Program-made: the position numbers and the translations under genes
NCBI GenBank assembly: GCA_009363875.1
Contig: CM018695.1
Coordinates: 43,997,150-44,061,149, forward strand
Direction of reading: 5' to 3'
From: Mikania micrantha
Lineage: Eukaryota; Streptophyta; Magnoliopsida; Asterales; Asteraceae
DNA: 64,000 bases
Part shown: positions 34,684-47,913 of the stretch, one piece after another
How the letters are laid out: each line of letters begins with the position of its first letter
Position numbering within the stretch: the stretch's first letter is position 1
Notes under the pieces: generated by a model
Told to the model about the DNA's origin: nothing
Database searches by the model: none
What the model saw: the letters and a program-made list of their open reading frames with translations, nothing else

Positions 34684-34960
34684 ACTATAAACAGAACTAT
34701 GAGAACATTTTGTGTGAGAACATATCTATTGCTTGTATGGCAATGTATCACTGAACTATGAGAACATTTTGTGTAAGAACATATCTATTGGTTGTATGGC
34801 AATGTATCACAGAACTATGAGAACATTTTATGTGATAACATATCTATTGCCTGTATGGCAATGTGTCACAGATTTACAAAAACATTTTTGAACGAGAACA
34901 TATCTATTGGCGGTGTGGCAATGTATCAAAGAACTATGAGAACATTTTGTCCTGTATGTT
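34684..34960. repeat. ~60-bp minisatellite between accessory ORF and gag
   Basis: Four to five diverged copies of a unit holding GAACTATGAGAACATTTTGTG, GAACATATCTATTG and TGTATGGCAATGTATCA. It lies in the untranslated interval 34404-35258, which otherwise shows nothing coding. Confidence 0.85.
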
Positions 34961-35258
34961 AATATATCAAAAACATGGGTAATAACATATCTATATTTCA
35001 ATACTGTTAGCTGTGTAATATTTTGACATGTTTTTGAACTAACAGGACTGAGTATAACTACGAACATTTGTGTGATTTTTGTATACTAAGAACATATCTG
35101 AACTATATCAATGTAGTTATACTATAATTATCATAATCACATGTTAACATGAATTTTCAGTATGACTGAATATGGTTGAACTATTGTGATTGAACACGGG
35201 TTATATTTTTTTTATTATTCTTGAACTGACCTGAGTTTGTCTGCATGTGAGCAGAACG

Positions 35259-36660
35259 ATGGCTCCAAAACGAGGTCGACCAGCCAAGAAATTTGGCAAG
35301 AATATGCTAACCCTGAACCAGAACAAGTCCTGTCTATGAACATAGAATCAGATCCGGATCTACATGTCAATCTGGGAGCGAACGTGGTTCCACCTGAAAA
35401 TCTGGAGACAAATATTGTTCCACTTGTGAACCCTGAAGTGAATACTGTTCCACCTGCTGGTGCAAGTGGATCTGAATCAAATGAAGCGATGATAGCACGA
35501 ATTGTAAGAGAACAACTATCAGCTTGTGGTGTTTTAACACAACACCAGCCACATGTCACCACGGGTTCTGGTGGGGATCACAATCTTGTAGAACATAATG
35601 CTACTGGTGGCCACGTGGAAACTCATAATACCACCGATGCAACAACTAAAACAACTATTCCTGATCCACCATAGCAAGGATGTACTTACAAGTACTTTTC
35701 TTCTTGCAACCCTCCTACTTTCACGGGTAAAGAAGGAGAGACTGGACTTTTGAGGTGGATCGAGGAAATGGAAACAAAACTCAAGATCATCCAATTTTTG
35801 ACGAAGCATAAGGAGTCTTATGCTGCTTGTTCTCTGAAGGAATCAGCTCTAACCTGGTGGAATACCCAGGCTAAAACTTTGGGCTCAACTACAATTGATT
35901 CTATGGGCTGGAACGAATTTAAAACTCTGATTATGTCAGAGTACTGCCCAATCACTGAAATCCAAAAGCTCCAGGAAGAATTCTGGAATCATTCGATGAT
36001 CGGTGCTCATTGTTTAGCTTATACCGATCGTTTTCATGAACTTACTTGTTTACTTCCCAATATATTTCCTATGGAAGCAGCTTTGATTGAGAAGTACATT
36101 AAGGGTCTGGTTCCCCAGATTCAGGGAATGGTGACTGCAGCTGAACCTACAACTCTCAAACGTACCATTGTATTGACCACTAAGCTTACCGATGAGGCGG
36201 TAAGGAGTGGTACTTTGTCCACAAAAACTCAGACGGCGGTGAGCCTTAGTGATGTTGGTACCTCGAATGTTTCTAAAGGTACCAAACGAAAGTGGTTTGG
36301 CAAAACAAAACAAAGGCTACGGCTGAGACTAGTCAGAGCAAACCAATAGTGAAGAACTATGGTGCAACTGTTCCTGAGAGGAAAGTTTACACCGGGTAGG
36401 CGCCCAAATGTAACAAGTGTCCATTTCATCACACATGACCATGTCCTGTTTGTCTGAACTGTAACCGAATAAGACACTATGCTAAATATTGCAACTTTCC
36501 TGCTCAACCACAAAACCAAGCACCACGACAAACCACTCAAAATAACAGGTCATGCTTCAAGTGTGGAAGTCCTGACCATCTTATGAGAAACTGTCCGAAC
36601 AACAACACCAATCAAGGGAATGAAGCTAGGGGGAGAGCTTTTCAGATTGGTGCAACCGAG
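35259..36660 (+). pseudogene. Tekay gag, frameshifted
   Basis: The first ATG in good position (35259) opens MAPKRGRPAKKFGK, an AT-hook-like basic start, but that frame closes soon. The rest of gag is in another frame, so a shift occurred early. The Retrotrans_gag capsid region is clear at 35750-36200 (LTWWNTQAKTLG, WNEFKTLIMSEYCP, KLQEEFWNH, KYIKGLVPQIQGMV). A basic stretch follows, then knuckles near 36440-36600 (one decayed, then CFKCGSPDHLMRNC). Further shifts separate these blocks. Gag would form the particle and bind RNA. The copy at 51814 in the young element gives the intact pattern for comparison. Confidence 0.8.
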
Positions 36661-39600
36661 GCTAGGCATGATGCGAACATTGTCACTGGTACGTTTCTTC
36701 TTAATAATCTATACGCATCATTTCTGTTTGACACATGAGCAGATAAGAGTTTTATCTCTCCTGAATTTGCATCATTACATTCATTGCCTACGGTAGATCT
36801 AGAAACTCCTTATGTCATTGAACTTGCTAATGGCAAGTTAACCAAAACTAACAGTGTCATTCAAGGGTGTTGCTTGAATGTGAATGATCACCTGTTCAAT
36901 ATCAATTTACTTCCTATTGAGCTTGGAAGCTTTGATGTCGTTGTTGGTATGGACTGGCTTTCTGATAACAAAGAGGAAGTTGTATGTCAACACAAGGTGA
37001 TCCGAATTCCATTACCGTCAGGTAATACACTGATAGTTCAAGGAGAACGAGCCGGTAGAAAACTTGGTATCATTTCTTGTATGCAAACTCAGAAATTTTT
37101 ATGGAAAGGTTGTCAGGCCTTTTTGGCACATGCAATTGAGAACTGTTCTTTACAAGGACGTATCAAAGATATTCCGGTAGTCAAAGATTTTCCTGAGGAT
37201 ATATCAGGATTACCCCCCAGTGAGACAAGTTCAATTTCGTATTGACTTGATTCCAGGTGCAACGCCTGTAGCTAAAGCTCCTTATCGTTTAGCACCCTCA
37301 GAGATGCAAGAGCTTTCAGGTCAACTGCAAGAACTGTTAGAGAAAGGTTTTATCAGACCTAGTTTCTCACCTTGGGGAGCACCAATTCTTTTTGTGAAAA
37401 AGAAAGATGGTTCATTCAGGATGTGCATTGACTACAGAGAACTCAATAAACTGACAATCAAAAATGGTTATCCTTTGCCACGTATAGATGATCTATTTGA
37501 TCAACTACAAGGTGTTACTTACTTTTCAAAAATTGATTTAAGATCTAGATATCATCAGTTACGAATTCATGATGATGATGTTCCTAAAACTGCTTTCAGA
37601 ACTCGATACGGACATTACGAATTTTTAGTAATGCCGTTTGGATTAACCAATGCACCTGCAGTTTTCATGAATCTGATGAATCGAGTCTATAGACCTTATC
37701 TGGATAAATTTGTGATTGTGTTTATTGATATTGATCTTAGAACTTTTGGCACATGAGAAATTATATGCCAAATTCTCCAAGTGTGAGTTTTGATTACGGG
37801 AAGTTCAATTTCTGGGGTACGTAGTGAATGAAAACAGTATTCAAGTAGATCCTAGTAAGATTGATGCTGTGAAGCAATGGGAAACACCACGAACCCCAAC
37901 TGAAATATGTCAATTCTTAGGACTAGCAGGTTATTATCGTCGATTCATCAAGAACTTTTCAAAGATAGCCTTGCCACTGACTACATTGAAACAGAAAAAT
38001 CAACCGTTTATATGGGGTTCTCAACACGAGGAGCCATTCCAACTGTTGAAACACAAACTCTACAACGCACCTATCTTGGCATTACCGGAAGGAACTGATA
38101 ATTTCACAGTGTGCTGTGATGCTTCTCATCAAGGTCTTGGGTGTGTTTTAATGTAGAACGACAAGGTAATTGTTATGCTTCTCGACAATTGAAAGTACAT
38201 GAGAAGAACTATACCACTCATGATCTAGAACTTGGTGCAGTGGTGTTTGTACTCAAGATTTGGAGACACTATCTATACAGAACCAAGTGTATTATATACA
38301 CTGATCATAAAAGTCTTCAAGACATTCTAGATCAGAAAATGTTGAACATGTGACAGAGGCGGTGGGTAGAACTTTTAAACGACTATGACTGTGAAATTCG
38401 TTATCACCTAGGCAAAGCGAATGTCGTAGCCGATGACTTAAGTCGCAAGGAACGAGTCAAACCTTTACGTGTGAAAGCGTTAGGGATGACTATTCAAACC
38501 AGTTTAATTCCTCATATTAAAGAAGCTCAGCAACAAGCTTTACAAGCAACAAACTATTCTGCTGAGGAATTAAGGGGATTAGGCAAGCAACTCGAAACTA
38601 AGACTGATGGAGTGTTGTATTTCAAAAGCCGAATTTGGGATCCTTTATTCGGTAACTCTAGAACAATTATCTTTGATGAGGCGCACAAATCCAGGTATTC
38701 TATTCATTTAGGTGCTAATAAAATGTATAAATATCTTAGACATTTTTACTGGTGGCCTGGAATGAAGAAACACATAGCAGAATATGTTGATCGATGCTTA
38801 ACATGTCTCAAAGTTAAGGCTGAACATCAACGACCTTCCGGGTTATTGCAATAACCTAAGATTCCCATGTGGAAATGGGATCAGATCTCTATGGATTTCA
38901 TCACTAAACTACCCAGAACATCACATAATCATGACTTGATATGAGTTATCGTTGATCGCCTTACTAAATCTGCGCACTTCTTACCCATCCGAGAAGATTA
39001 TTCCATGGATTGAATCGCTAAACTCTATGTTAATGAGATTGTATCTCGACATGGAGTACCACTCTCTATCATTTCTGACAGAGATAGTCGATTTATGTCA
39101 CGATTTCGGCAACTCTTCAAAATGCTCTGGGCACACAAATCAATATGAGCACAGCTTATCATCCACAAACGGATGGGCAGACTGAACTAACGAATCAGAC
39201 TCTTGAAGATATGTTTAGAAGCTGTTTGATTGATTTTGGAGGTAGCTGGGATATTCATCTTCCACTTGTTGAATTTTCATATAATAACAGCTACCATACC
39301 AGTATTCAATGCGCTCCATTCGAAGCACTTTATAGCCGCAAGTGTAGATCACCTATCTGTTGGTCGGAAGTAGGTGAAAGTCAGATCATAGGACAGGAAT
39401 TCATTCAAGAAACAACTGATAAGATCGCACTTATTCAAGAACGAATTAAAGCTGCTCGCGATCGTCAAAAGAGTTATGCTGATAATCGTTGTAGACCTCT
39501 AGAATTCCAAATTGGTGATCGAGTAATGTTGAAAGTTTCACCTTGGAAGGACATTTTCAGATTTGGGAAGAGAGGTAAGCTTTCATCACGATTTGTAGGA

Positions 39601-39930
39601 CCATTCAAAATTCTCGAACGAATCGGATCAGTAGCCTACAGACTTGATTTGCCTTCTGAACTTAGTAAGATTCATGATGTCTTTCATGTATCAAATCTGA
39701 AAAAGTGCCTAGCTGACGAATCACTGATCGTACCTCTCGAAGAGATTCAAATTGATGAAAAACTTCAGTTCAGTGAAGAACCAGTAGAGGTAATGGATCG
39801 AGAAGTAAAAGTGTTGAAACGTAGTCGCATACCAATTGTCAAGGTGCGATGGAACTCACAATGTGGACCTGAATACACGTGGGAACGAGAAGATCGGATG
39901 AAAGCAAAGTACCCACACCTATTCTCATAA
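36661..39930 (+). pseudogene. Tekay pol with chromodomain, multiply broken
   Basis: Same order as the intact copy at 51814-56403. The protease (36690-37240) carries a TGA exactly at the active-site Gly (36736-36738, D-T-stop-A-D). RT starts near 37220 and is well conserved to FVIVFIDI (about 37733). There roughly 20-25 codons, including the second catalytic Asp and its loop, are deleted. RNase H (37800-38460) has DASHQGLGCVLM followed by TAG, and another stop in place of the Arg of NMRQRRW. The integrase (38660-39400) has the HHCC module and core with stops near 38851, 38941 and 39010. From 39145 to 39930 it is open, ending in a chromodomain (VMDREVKVLKRSRIPIVKVRW...YTWERED). The chromodomain would steer integration to heterochromatin. 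Confidence 0.9.
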
Positions 39931-39960
39931 ACGATTGTCATCGGGCAAGTCTTCACTAAA

Positions 39961-39993
39961 TTTCGGGACGAAATTTCAGTAGCAGGAGGAGAC
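39961..39993 (+). promoter_or_regulatory. TTTCGGGACGAAATTT block and polypurine tract
   Basis: The palindromic TTTCGGGACGAAA block typical of Tekay elements, then AGCAGGAGGAGAC directly before the 3' LTR TGTGACA. Confidence 0.75.
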
Positions 39994-42034
39994 TGTGACA
40001 ATTGCAGTTTAGAATTACATCATCAATGACATGAGTACATGTGGTCGTTCTTGAAATCCATGTTGATTTGACGATTGTAATTATTACATTATGATAGTAT
40101 GCGAGAAATGATGAACATAGGACAAAACCGTGTGCGAAACGGAGTTACGGATTGTCCAGAATCGCGAAACGAAGAAAATCCAAAAATTTGAGAAAAATCA
40201 CTCTAGGCGGTACGCCTAGCGGGAGACAATGACTCCAGGAGATATGCCTAGAGGTAATGAAAAAATCTGGAACTTGCCCATCCGCGCGGTACGCTTCGGG
40301 TGAGACGCTGGACTGGGGTAGTACACCTGGCTTGGTTTGAGGCGGTGGATTAGGTAAAAAGATTAGATTGCATGGAAAAAATTGCAGTTTCTTTTTCTCT
40401 CGATCTAGTACGCTCAAAACTCTTACCAGATCATAGTTTCACCATCCAAATCTCATTTTGAAGCCCTTTAATATCTTGGATCCTACCAAAGAACGTTTCT
40501 GCAAGCCATGATTGTCGTTCTACACTCAGAACTCAGTCAGATCAGGTAATGGTTCGTTTTAACCTTCTAGCTTGATAATGATTGATTAGATCTTGATTTT
40601 GAACGTAATGATATAGTTAGGGTTGTTGATTATTGCCTAGATGATGGCTAGGATTGATTATAAACGAAGAACACGATGTTTTAACCGGTAAATCCTTGTT
40701 TTGATCCGTTGTAATGTCCGGTTTGCATGAAATCATAACTATGATTATAATGGTTTAAACCATTTGATTGTGACAATGTAGGTGATTAGTTTGATTAATC
40801 TTTGAAATGAAAGGTTAAATCCAAGTGTTTCAAACTAATCACAATCATTGACATACTTATTGGAACGATTATCTGATGTTTATGATAACAGTCAGATTAG
40901 TATGTTAAACATGGTTATTAAACTTATTCTAATGCTACATTGTGATATTTCATGATATTTGGGTAATCAATAACAAGGATTGATCATTTTCTAAGCCATT
41001 AATCTGTCTAGAAACTGTTTTAGCATTATAATCAACAACAATAACTATTTGATTAATCCTAGATTATTCTGATTAATCAAGGGTGTCATCAATCTTGTAT
41101 TAGGAATATCATACATTGTATGATATAACATTAAATTAAATAATTAAATACTTAATATCAGTTTGATGACCGTTAAGACAATGCCTTTGTCATTGGACGT
41201 TCAAAAAGATCTAATCAGTAACTTAAAACATAAATAACTCATTAAACATAAATAAATGCAGAATCACTTTATTACTATGAGTTGTGTGACATTCTGCTAC
41301 TTGTGAGTTATTAGGTGAGTTTCATACAACCCCTTTTCTTTTTAATCTTTTACAAACATCGGGGTAGCACTGTGGAACTTTTCAGAACTATATGATATGT
41401 GTCACTGTTATCTACGTGATTTCATGTGATTTGTTGAGAACTTGTGGATTTCATGGAATTTTTCCTGTAGAACAGAACCCTATCACAGAACTTATAAGTC
41501 CTCATTTCCGAACTGTATCTAGTGAACCCATGTGGGGCCGAACAGAAAACAATGATATTACTATCGGCTGACAACCCATTTGCCGGGAGCTTGCAACTCC
41601 CCTTGGTGTAAATGTTTGTTATCTGTTTCCAAAATTTCTTAATGTAGTGATAGACATTAAGACAATGAAGCACCAAGATATGTACCGATGGGTATTATCT
41701 TTATAGAACAGAACAGTCCGAAAGGAACTAGATACGGGTCCCATGGTTATCTTGAACTGAACATTGTGAGAACTTGTATTGCATATCATATTATTGAACA
41801 TGAACTTTACGAACTCACCAGCTTTGTGCTGATGTTTTAAACTTAAACTTTTTGCAGGAAGACAGTGACTGCCAGGTGAGGATGCACTTTATATATAATT
41901 GTAATTAAATAAGTTAGTCATGTAATAAACTTAGTTTGTAAACTATACTGTTGACTGTAATGACGATCCTTGTAATATATTTATGTTAAGTTAATCTGTG
42001 TGCTATGATATCGGATCAAGTAAGTCACACCTCA
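39994..42034 (+). repeat. 3' LTR of the decayed Tekay element, first part
   Basis: Starts TGTGACAATTGCAG at 39994 and follows the 5' LTR with several percent differences and small indels (for example a missing stretch near 41107). It is interrupted after CACACCTCA at 42034 by the solo LTR and resumes at 45329. Confidence 0.88.
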
Positions 42035-45000
42035 TGTAACATCACTGTACTTCCGGTCGTCCGTACATCCGTACATCCGTACGATTGTAGTGTTACGACC
42101 TGAGATTTATTATTATTAATGATAATGAATTATTTGATGATGATCACTGTTATTGGTATACATATTGACAACATATTATACGCGTAAACCATGGGAAGTT
42201 TAGTTGTACCTCAACTAAACAGAACCAGAGAGTTTAGCGCAGATAAATTCACAGATATGATTATTGTTTTGAAATTGAAAGGAGTCTGAGTTAGTGGGTT
42301 TGGTTTGGGATTATAATATTAAAGTTAATAAATTAATGAAAGTCTTATTGGAAATAAATACGCGATGGTGAGGTTCCGAATATAATTTAAACGCGAATAT
42401 TAATTCAGAAATATTAACTTAATAATGTATTCGCGTGGGTGACGATTTGCACGAATATAATTATTAAGAAGAATATTCTGAAATGATATTCCATGATTAA
42501 TAAATCAAATCGAAATGCGATACGAGCGTCGGATTCGCAACGGTGACGATCTTTACGAATACGTACGTAAGTAACGCGTTTCGACTAGATAACAAGATAA
42601 TAATTAATGATATTAAATTTATAAAAAGGATTTAATAATGTTTATTAGGAATCATAACCTAAAAACAAAAATCGAATAAACCGTTGTAATTAAATAAATA
42701 AATATTGACCGAAAATGAAACGGAATCGTTTCACGAAATAATTTATTTAAAAATCATCTTAGTTAACACGAAAACTATTTATTTAAATGTTTTAGGTTTT
42801 AAATATGTTTTACGTTAAAAACCGAACATTCATTATAATTTATCGCGATAAAAACGAGCCCGGACACGTGGTGACAATACGCGATATAAGGAAAGTTCTT
42901 CCTCTTCCTTCTCACTTTTCACCTACACCTATCTCTCTCTAACCTCCATTTTCGTCCAAGCTTTCTCTCTCTAACTTCTCTCTAAGGTAACTTCTTCGTT
43001 TCTCAACGAAATCACGAGATCTTGGCGCCCACGCGTTCGTGTGATCAAGGGGAACAAGTAGATACGGATAAAGCAAGTTTTTAACCGCAGATTCGAGGTA
43101 AATCTGATGTTTTATTTTCTGGTTTTGTGAAAATCGCGTCCCCTAAACTTGTGTTGTGATCAGTCGATTTAGATACTTGAAAACATGTAAATGAACTCAT
43201 GTAAAAGACATAGAACCTCGAAATTAGCCAGGGGTAAGTTTAGAGCTGGATATGGTTGATGAAACGTTGCTGGGTCGAAGAGTTGCAGGTCACGAACTTG
43301 CATTGGGCTGTGTGGAATGGAGCGAACCTTCCTTGGTCGACCAAACCATTCTGCTGTTATGTGAACGAACCTAATGGTTCGAGAGTCCCATGGCAGCAAA
43401 CCCTCTCCTGCATCACGAACCTTTGGGGTAGGCGAACCATAGGCCCGAACCTTTGAGCATCTTAGGGCCGAACCCTAAGCGAACCTATGAAGGTTGAGAG
43501 GCTTGACCGGCGAACCATGGCTCACGAACCATTGTTCATCAACGAACCTGCATGGCATTCGGCGAACCATTTTAGTCGGTGAAACCTATGAACCCCGAAC
43601 CCTACACAGTTGTTAGCCGAACCATGCATGGCCCACGAACCATTTTAGGAGCCGAACCATACTCCTCCTTGGCCAAACCCTTGGGCTAAGACACATGCAT
43701 TGCCGAACCCTAAGGGCCACGAACCTTAAGGTTCGCTGGTCCTAGGGTTGTTGAACATTAAATTGATCAGGCTAAGGGGAGGGATATACTAACATTTGGG
43801 ATACATGGAACATGGAATTCATTTATAAGAATTTATGCATGCATGAGAATTGAGAGTCACCACCTTTTCTTTCATAACACAAGTTAAAATTATGAATTTC
43901 GAATAAAGTGCTTACACGATGGGAATAAATTAAATATACATTCTTTAAACTCTAATTAGGTTTTGATAACTTGAATCATGGTGGTCAGATTAAATTAAAA
44001 CTTGCATGTGAATATATATATCCATATCCATGAGAAATATACATAAGGGTTCACGATGGAACTATCCTCATTAGATAAATAAACTATCAAGTATGAATCT
44101 CAATATTTAATGTTCAATAATGAAATCAGGTATCACAATATAAACTTAGATTAAAGAAACTAAGTTAAGGAGACATTAGGGATTTAAAGTAAACACTTAT
44201 GGATAACTAACTTGAAAAGAACGCGAATACTTGTGAACCCGAACACATGATAATTACAGGTGATTGAGTTGTTGTGGATTGTATACGTGAGCGCGCATTT
44301 TACGAACACACTGATTCTAAGGACTCAGGTGAGTTCTCATAACCTCCCTTTCTTTAAACTGTTTTGTTTTAAAACTCGGAGGTGAAGCATGTATACCAAA
44401 TTCAAATACAATTTTGATAACACAAGGATAATACCTATTTATCAATATGATATTCACATCTTAGAATTATCATTACTTATGGATTATCACTTATATGCAT
44501 ATATTCATGTAACATTGTCATTGACTTCGGTCAATAACAAGGATTACATGTATTGTCACTTGGATTATCACGACTTCGTGAAACATTGCTTTTGACCTTG
44601 GTTAATTGCATTGGTTTCATGTATTGCCACGTGGTTAGCTACCACTCCATGGATCATGTTTTTAACTTACGTTAATTACATAATGACCATGTATAGTCAC
44701 AGATATTATTTGAGATTACTGATGATGAGATTGGTTGAATGGTTATGTAAATGATTATCTATGATTGACTATGACTTAATTGATATGTGGTTATGTGTTG
44801 ATTGAATGTTTGATTTGTTGAATTGATGGATGTATGTTGGATTATCTCATACAGGTATTCTTGTGAATTTTCTCAGAAAAATCATAAGCATTTATACTCA
44901 TTTTATCTAAACCTTTTATAAAACCATTTTAAACTTAAACTTTTAAATTCATTTTATAAATCCTTTTAAGTATAAAAACTTATGATTACTCACCAACTAC

Positions 45001-45328
45001 TTCGTAGTTGACACTTGATTTCCTTACATGTTTCAGGTGATGAAGCTAAGTAGGTTGAAGAAGATAAATTCTCACTTTTAGACATCATCACATAGGATCT
45101 TGGACTTAGCTAAGATTAACTAAAATTCTGGCGATTAAAGTTAAGTTAGTTTAGCTAATTCTTTTGTGTAATTGATGTATTTAATTCATGATAGACATGA
45201 TTTTTGTGTAATTAATTTGATGAATGGAATGTTATGTGATGATTTAATTTAGATGCCCACGAGCTTTTGAACAATCTACACATCCCTCGTGGCATCCCGA
45301 CGTTTTCGCCATCGGTCGGGGTGTTACA
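42035..45328 (+). mobile_element. solo LTR (3294 bp) nested in the 3' LTR, TSD CCTCA
   Basis: Starts TGTAACATCAC, ends GGGGTGTTACA, and is flanked by CCTCA at 42030-42034 and 45329-45333. The host LTR is continuous across it. The plus-strand promoter region near 42885-42970 (GATATAAGG then CTCTCTCTAACC) is followed by a CGAACC(AT) array at 43290-43745. A conserved 3' block TACTCACCAACTAC...GTTGACACTTG...TTTCAGGTGATGAAG lies near 44985-45055. No primer site, gag or pol is present, so it is best read as a product of LTR-LTR recombination. Confidence 0.85.
43290..43745. repeat. CGAACC(AT) motif array
   Basis: More than twenty GAACC words (CGAACCAT, CGAACCTT, CGAACCCT) within 450 bp, just downstream of the solo LTR promoter region. 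Short open frames here come from the array. Confidence 0.8.
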
Positions 45329-45440
45329 CCTCATCTCTAAGACATCACCACTATGCTTCCGCAACTTTCTCATGTAAGTCACACCTCATCTCTAAGACAT
45401 CACACCTCATCCTTGTAATATATTTACGTTACGTTAAGTT
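45329..45440 (+). repeat. 3' LTR remainder and scrambled LTR scraps
   Basis: 45329-45373 continues the host LTR (CCTCATCTCTAAGACATCA...CTTCCGCAACTTTCTCA). Instead of the expected terminus it then repeats earlier LTR words: GTAAGTCACACCTCATCTCT, ACACCTCATCC and TTGTAATATATTTACGTTA. This points to end-joining repair that copied local template. Confidence 0.65.
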
Positions 45441-46900
45441 AATTGTGTTATTTCACCATTAATTGTGGTTTTAAAACTCAAAATTCTTAAAAAAACATAC
45501 ATTATCTTATTTTTTTGAAAAACACATTTTGGTTATTGTGTAATACATTCATCATTGTGTTTTTAATCAAAGCCAGCTTTCTATTAAATCTTTTTTCTTC
45601 CATAGAAAATTTTATTTGTTTTTTACTTTTTATACTTTATTAAGAATTAAAATATAATGTGGATTTAAAACTTATAAAAAAACTGTATTTTATATTTAAC
45701 CACTTTACAAAATCGTTTAGATTATTTTATAAACCAATATAAATTTTAATTTTCAAATTATTTTAGAGTTACCAAACATGATTAATATTATTTAAACTAA
45801 TTCATCTACTACATTACCACCGTTTACCTTCGAAGAGGAGTACCACAACCACGGAACTGCATTGTTATCGTTATTATATTGACGACTCGACAACTCTGAA
45901 AACGCCATCTGTCAAGATACACACTAGAATCACGACACCATTCATCATCTCCAACGTATTTCTTCTTCTTCGGCTACGAGTGCCATCAAGAACCTTCGAC
46001 ACCGTGATCTTCGATATGTTCCTCAACACAACAAATTAACCATAGAGGTAACCCTTTTATTACTATGAATCAATCAAATGTGTTCTCCTCAAAACTAGGC
46101 CCGAAAGAACGAAAAGCTAGATTAAAGTTCCAACTATGTTGGGCTTTCTTTATGAAGAAGAGGACAACGTTTCAGATACTTGTATAATTAATTTGGGTTG
46201 AAACAAATTAAAAAACAAAGACTAGATGTGTATGATTCAAATTTGGCTTCCTATTTCATGATTACCTTGTAAATATGTAAAAATAAATATGCACTGTTGT
46301 ACACCAAGTTCAATACTACAACCCCTTTCTGATTGTAAGGACACACCCCTTCTCCCGAAGCTACGAAATATATTATTTTTTTGAGTTCAAACGGCAATGT
46401 AAAAAAATTGCGTACAATAGGATTCCCCTTTCCTGGAAAGTAGTCCCTGCCTGAGCCACACGAGATGCTTCCATCTAATATGAATATTAAAATTTGATGT
46501 TATGTAACTTGTACATAAGTCTAAGTTTTAATTTATGCATTAAAAGGAAATCATTTTTATAAACTTGTTAGGTATAAATGTATATGATTTTATAAAAGTA
46601 TATTGTTTAACTTTTGTCAGTCTTTTAATAAATGATATTTAGTAAGGGTATAATATGTAGGTGTCTCGAAAGAGTATTCATATCATGCTTCAAAAGTCAC
46701 AAAAATAAATAAAAATAACTAAAATAAAAAAATTTCAAGTCAAAATGAGCGAAACTAGTGGATTAATATATTTTTAACAATAATAATGTCTTAGCCCTTA
46801 TTTAAACACGGAATAAAATTTTAAATGAAACGACTTGGACCTTTTAAAATACAAATATAATATCTCATGATAAATCTAACTATAATGTAGGTTACGAAGA
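45441..46900. other. unassigned AT-rich spacer
   Basis: No convincing gene. Bases 45810-46050 are less AT-rich and exon-like in composition (ending ATAGAGGTAACC, a possible splice donor), but no frame matches a family I know. Confidence 0.4.
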
Positions 46901-47859
46901 TCAGTAGGCGAATATCGCAATCACATAAAATATCTTAACTCGCAAAAGGTATGGATTCTTACCTCCTTTTTCGTTTTAGCGTATGATTTGATAATTGGAA
47001 CCCATTTGATTATCACACGCCTTTGGAATTCCAAAACGTCTTTGATATATGGTTCTGTTTCGTTCAGATTGCCTGTTATGAAATTTAAATAATTATTTAT
47101 TATTGGTTATCATTGCTTGGAAGCGATAGGAATTTTTGTATTGAAATCATTATCGCATGTTCCAATATTATATTATGATTTGGTTGAACGCTTAGTGAGA
47201 AGCGTATTTGATATACATTGTTCTTTTATTACTTTTGGTATTGCATTCTGTTACCCGAGCATGTTCCTACTTGCGGAGGTGACGGAAAGCACGCCATTCC
47301 GGCATCAATGATGTGGCATCAACTGTGGCGGTGAGCTGAGGTCACGGAATATTCTTTGTACTAGTGAGGTACATGAGGCCATAAAGAGGCGTATGAACTG
47401 GTCATAGGATATATTTTTATACGATTTCTAGTGAATGGATTTGTGTTTGCCCGCGCTTCATTGCACATCTGGTACATAGAGCTACAGCTCTATGTGCATG
47501 TCAGTAGTTATTTAAGATTCGGCACAGGGTACATCCGTATGATATGATTTATTTGATTGACTTGCTTATTTTATATCATATAATTTGATCTTATGTTATC
47601 ACACGAACAATTATTTATTGATTATGTTACTTATGCCTTTATCCGTAATGGGCGTTAGAATCTTTTCGTCACTGTTGTTCATAACAGGTTCACAGGGGCG
47701 CAACCTAAGGAGAGAAAGACTGAGCTCTAGGATGTTTGGACCATGAAAGTATGTTAGTGTATTTTTGGAGCTTAGGATAGCTAATTTAATACGGTCAATT
47801 GATCAATATCAAATTAACAAGTATATCTAGGGATTTTAAACTTATTTTGGGTTTTTAAT
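46901..47859 (+). repeat. older LTR, left part (host of the young element)
   Basis: Continues at 59905-59991 on the far side of the young Tekay insertion. The far side ends GGTGGGTTTTACA followed by a primer-site-like TATGGTATGAGAGC, which identifies the host as a degenerate plus-strand gypsy LTR. Its left boundary is not visible; 46901 is a guess. Confidence 0.4.
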
Positions 47860-47913
47860 TGTGACAATCCGACTTTTTACACTAACCTTGTTAACGGGAG
47901 ATTGTGATATCAC

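Larger units (their letters stand above)
31138..45373 (+). mobile_element. decayed Tekay/Del chromovirus with nested solo LTR
   Basis: Plus-strand gypsy element with this order: 5' LTR, iMet primer site, accessory ORF, minisatellite, gag, protease, RT, RNase H, integrase, chromodomain, polypurine tract, 3' LTR. The 3' LTR is split by a solo LTR at 42035-45328. The first ~35 bp of the 5' LTR and the last ~55 bp of the 3' LTR are missing, so no TSD can be read. Several stops and a deletion over the RT active site make it inactive. Confidence 0.9.

Noticed and set aside
43169..43456. Open frames over the CGAACC array
   Set aside because: Array artefacts in a solo LTR; no start context or homology.
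45810..46050. Possible host exon
   Set aside because: Composition and a GGTAACC donor look exon-like, but no frame or family is recognisable.
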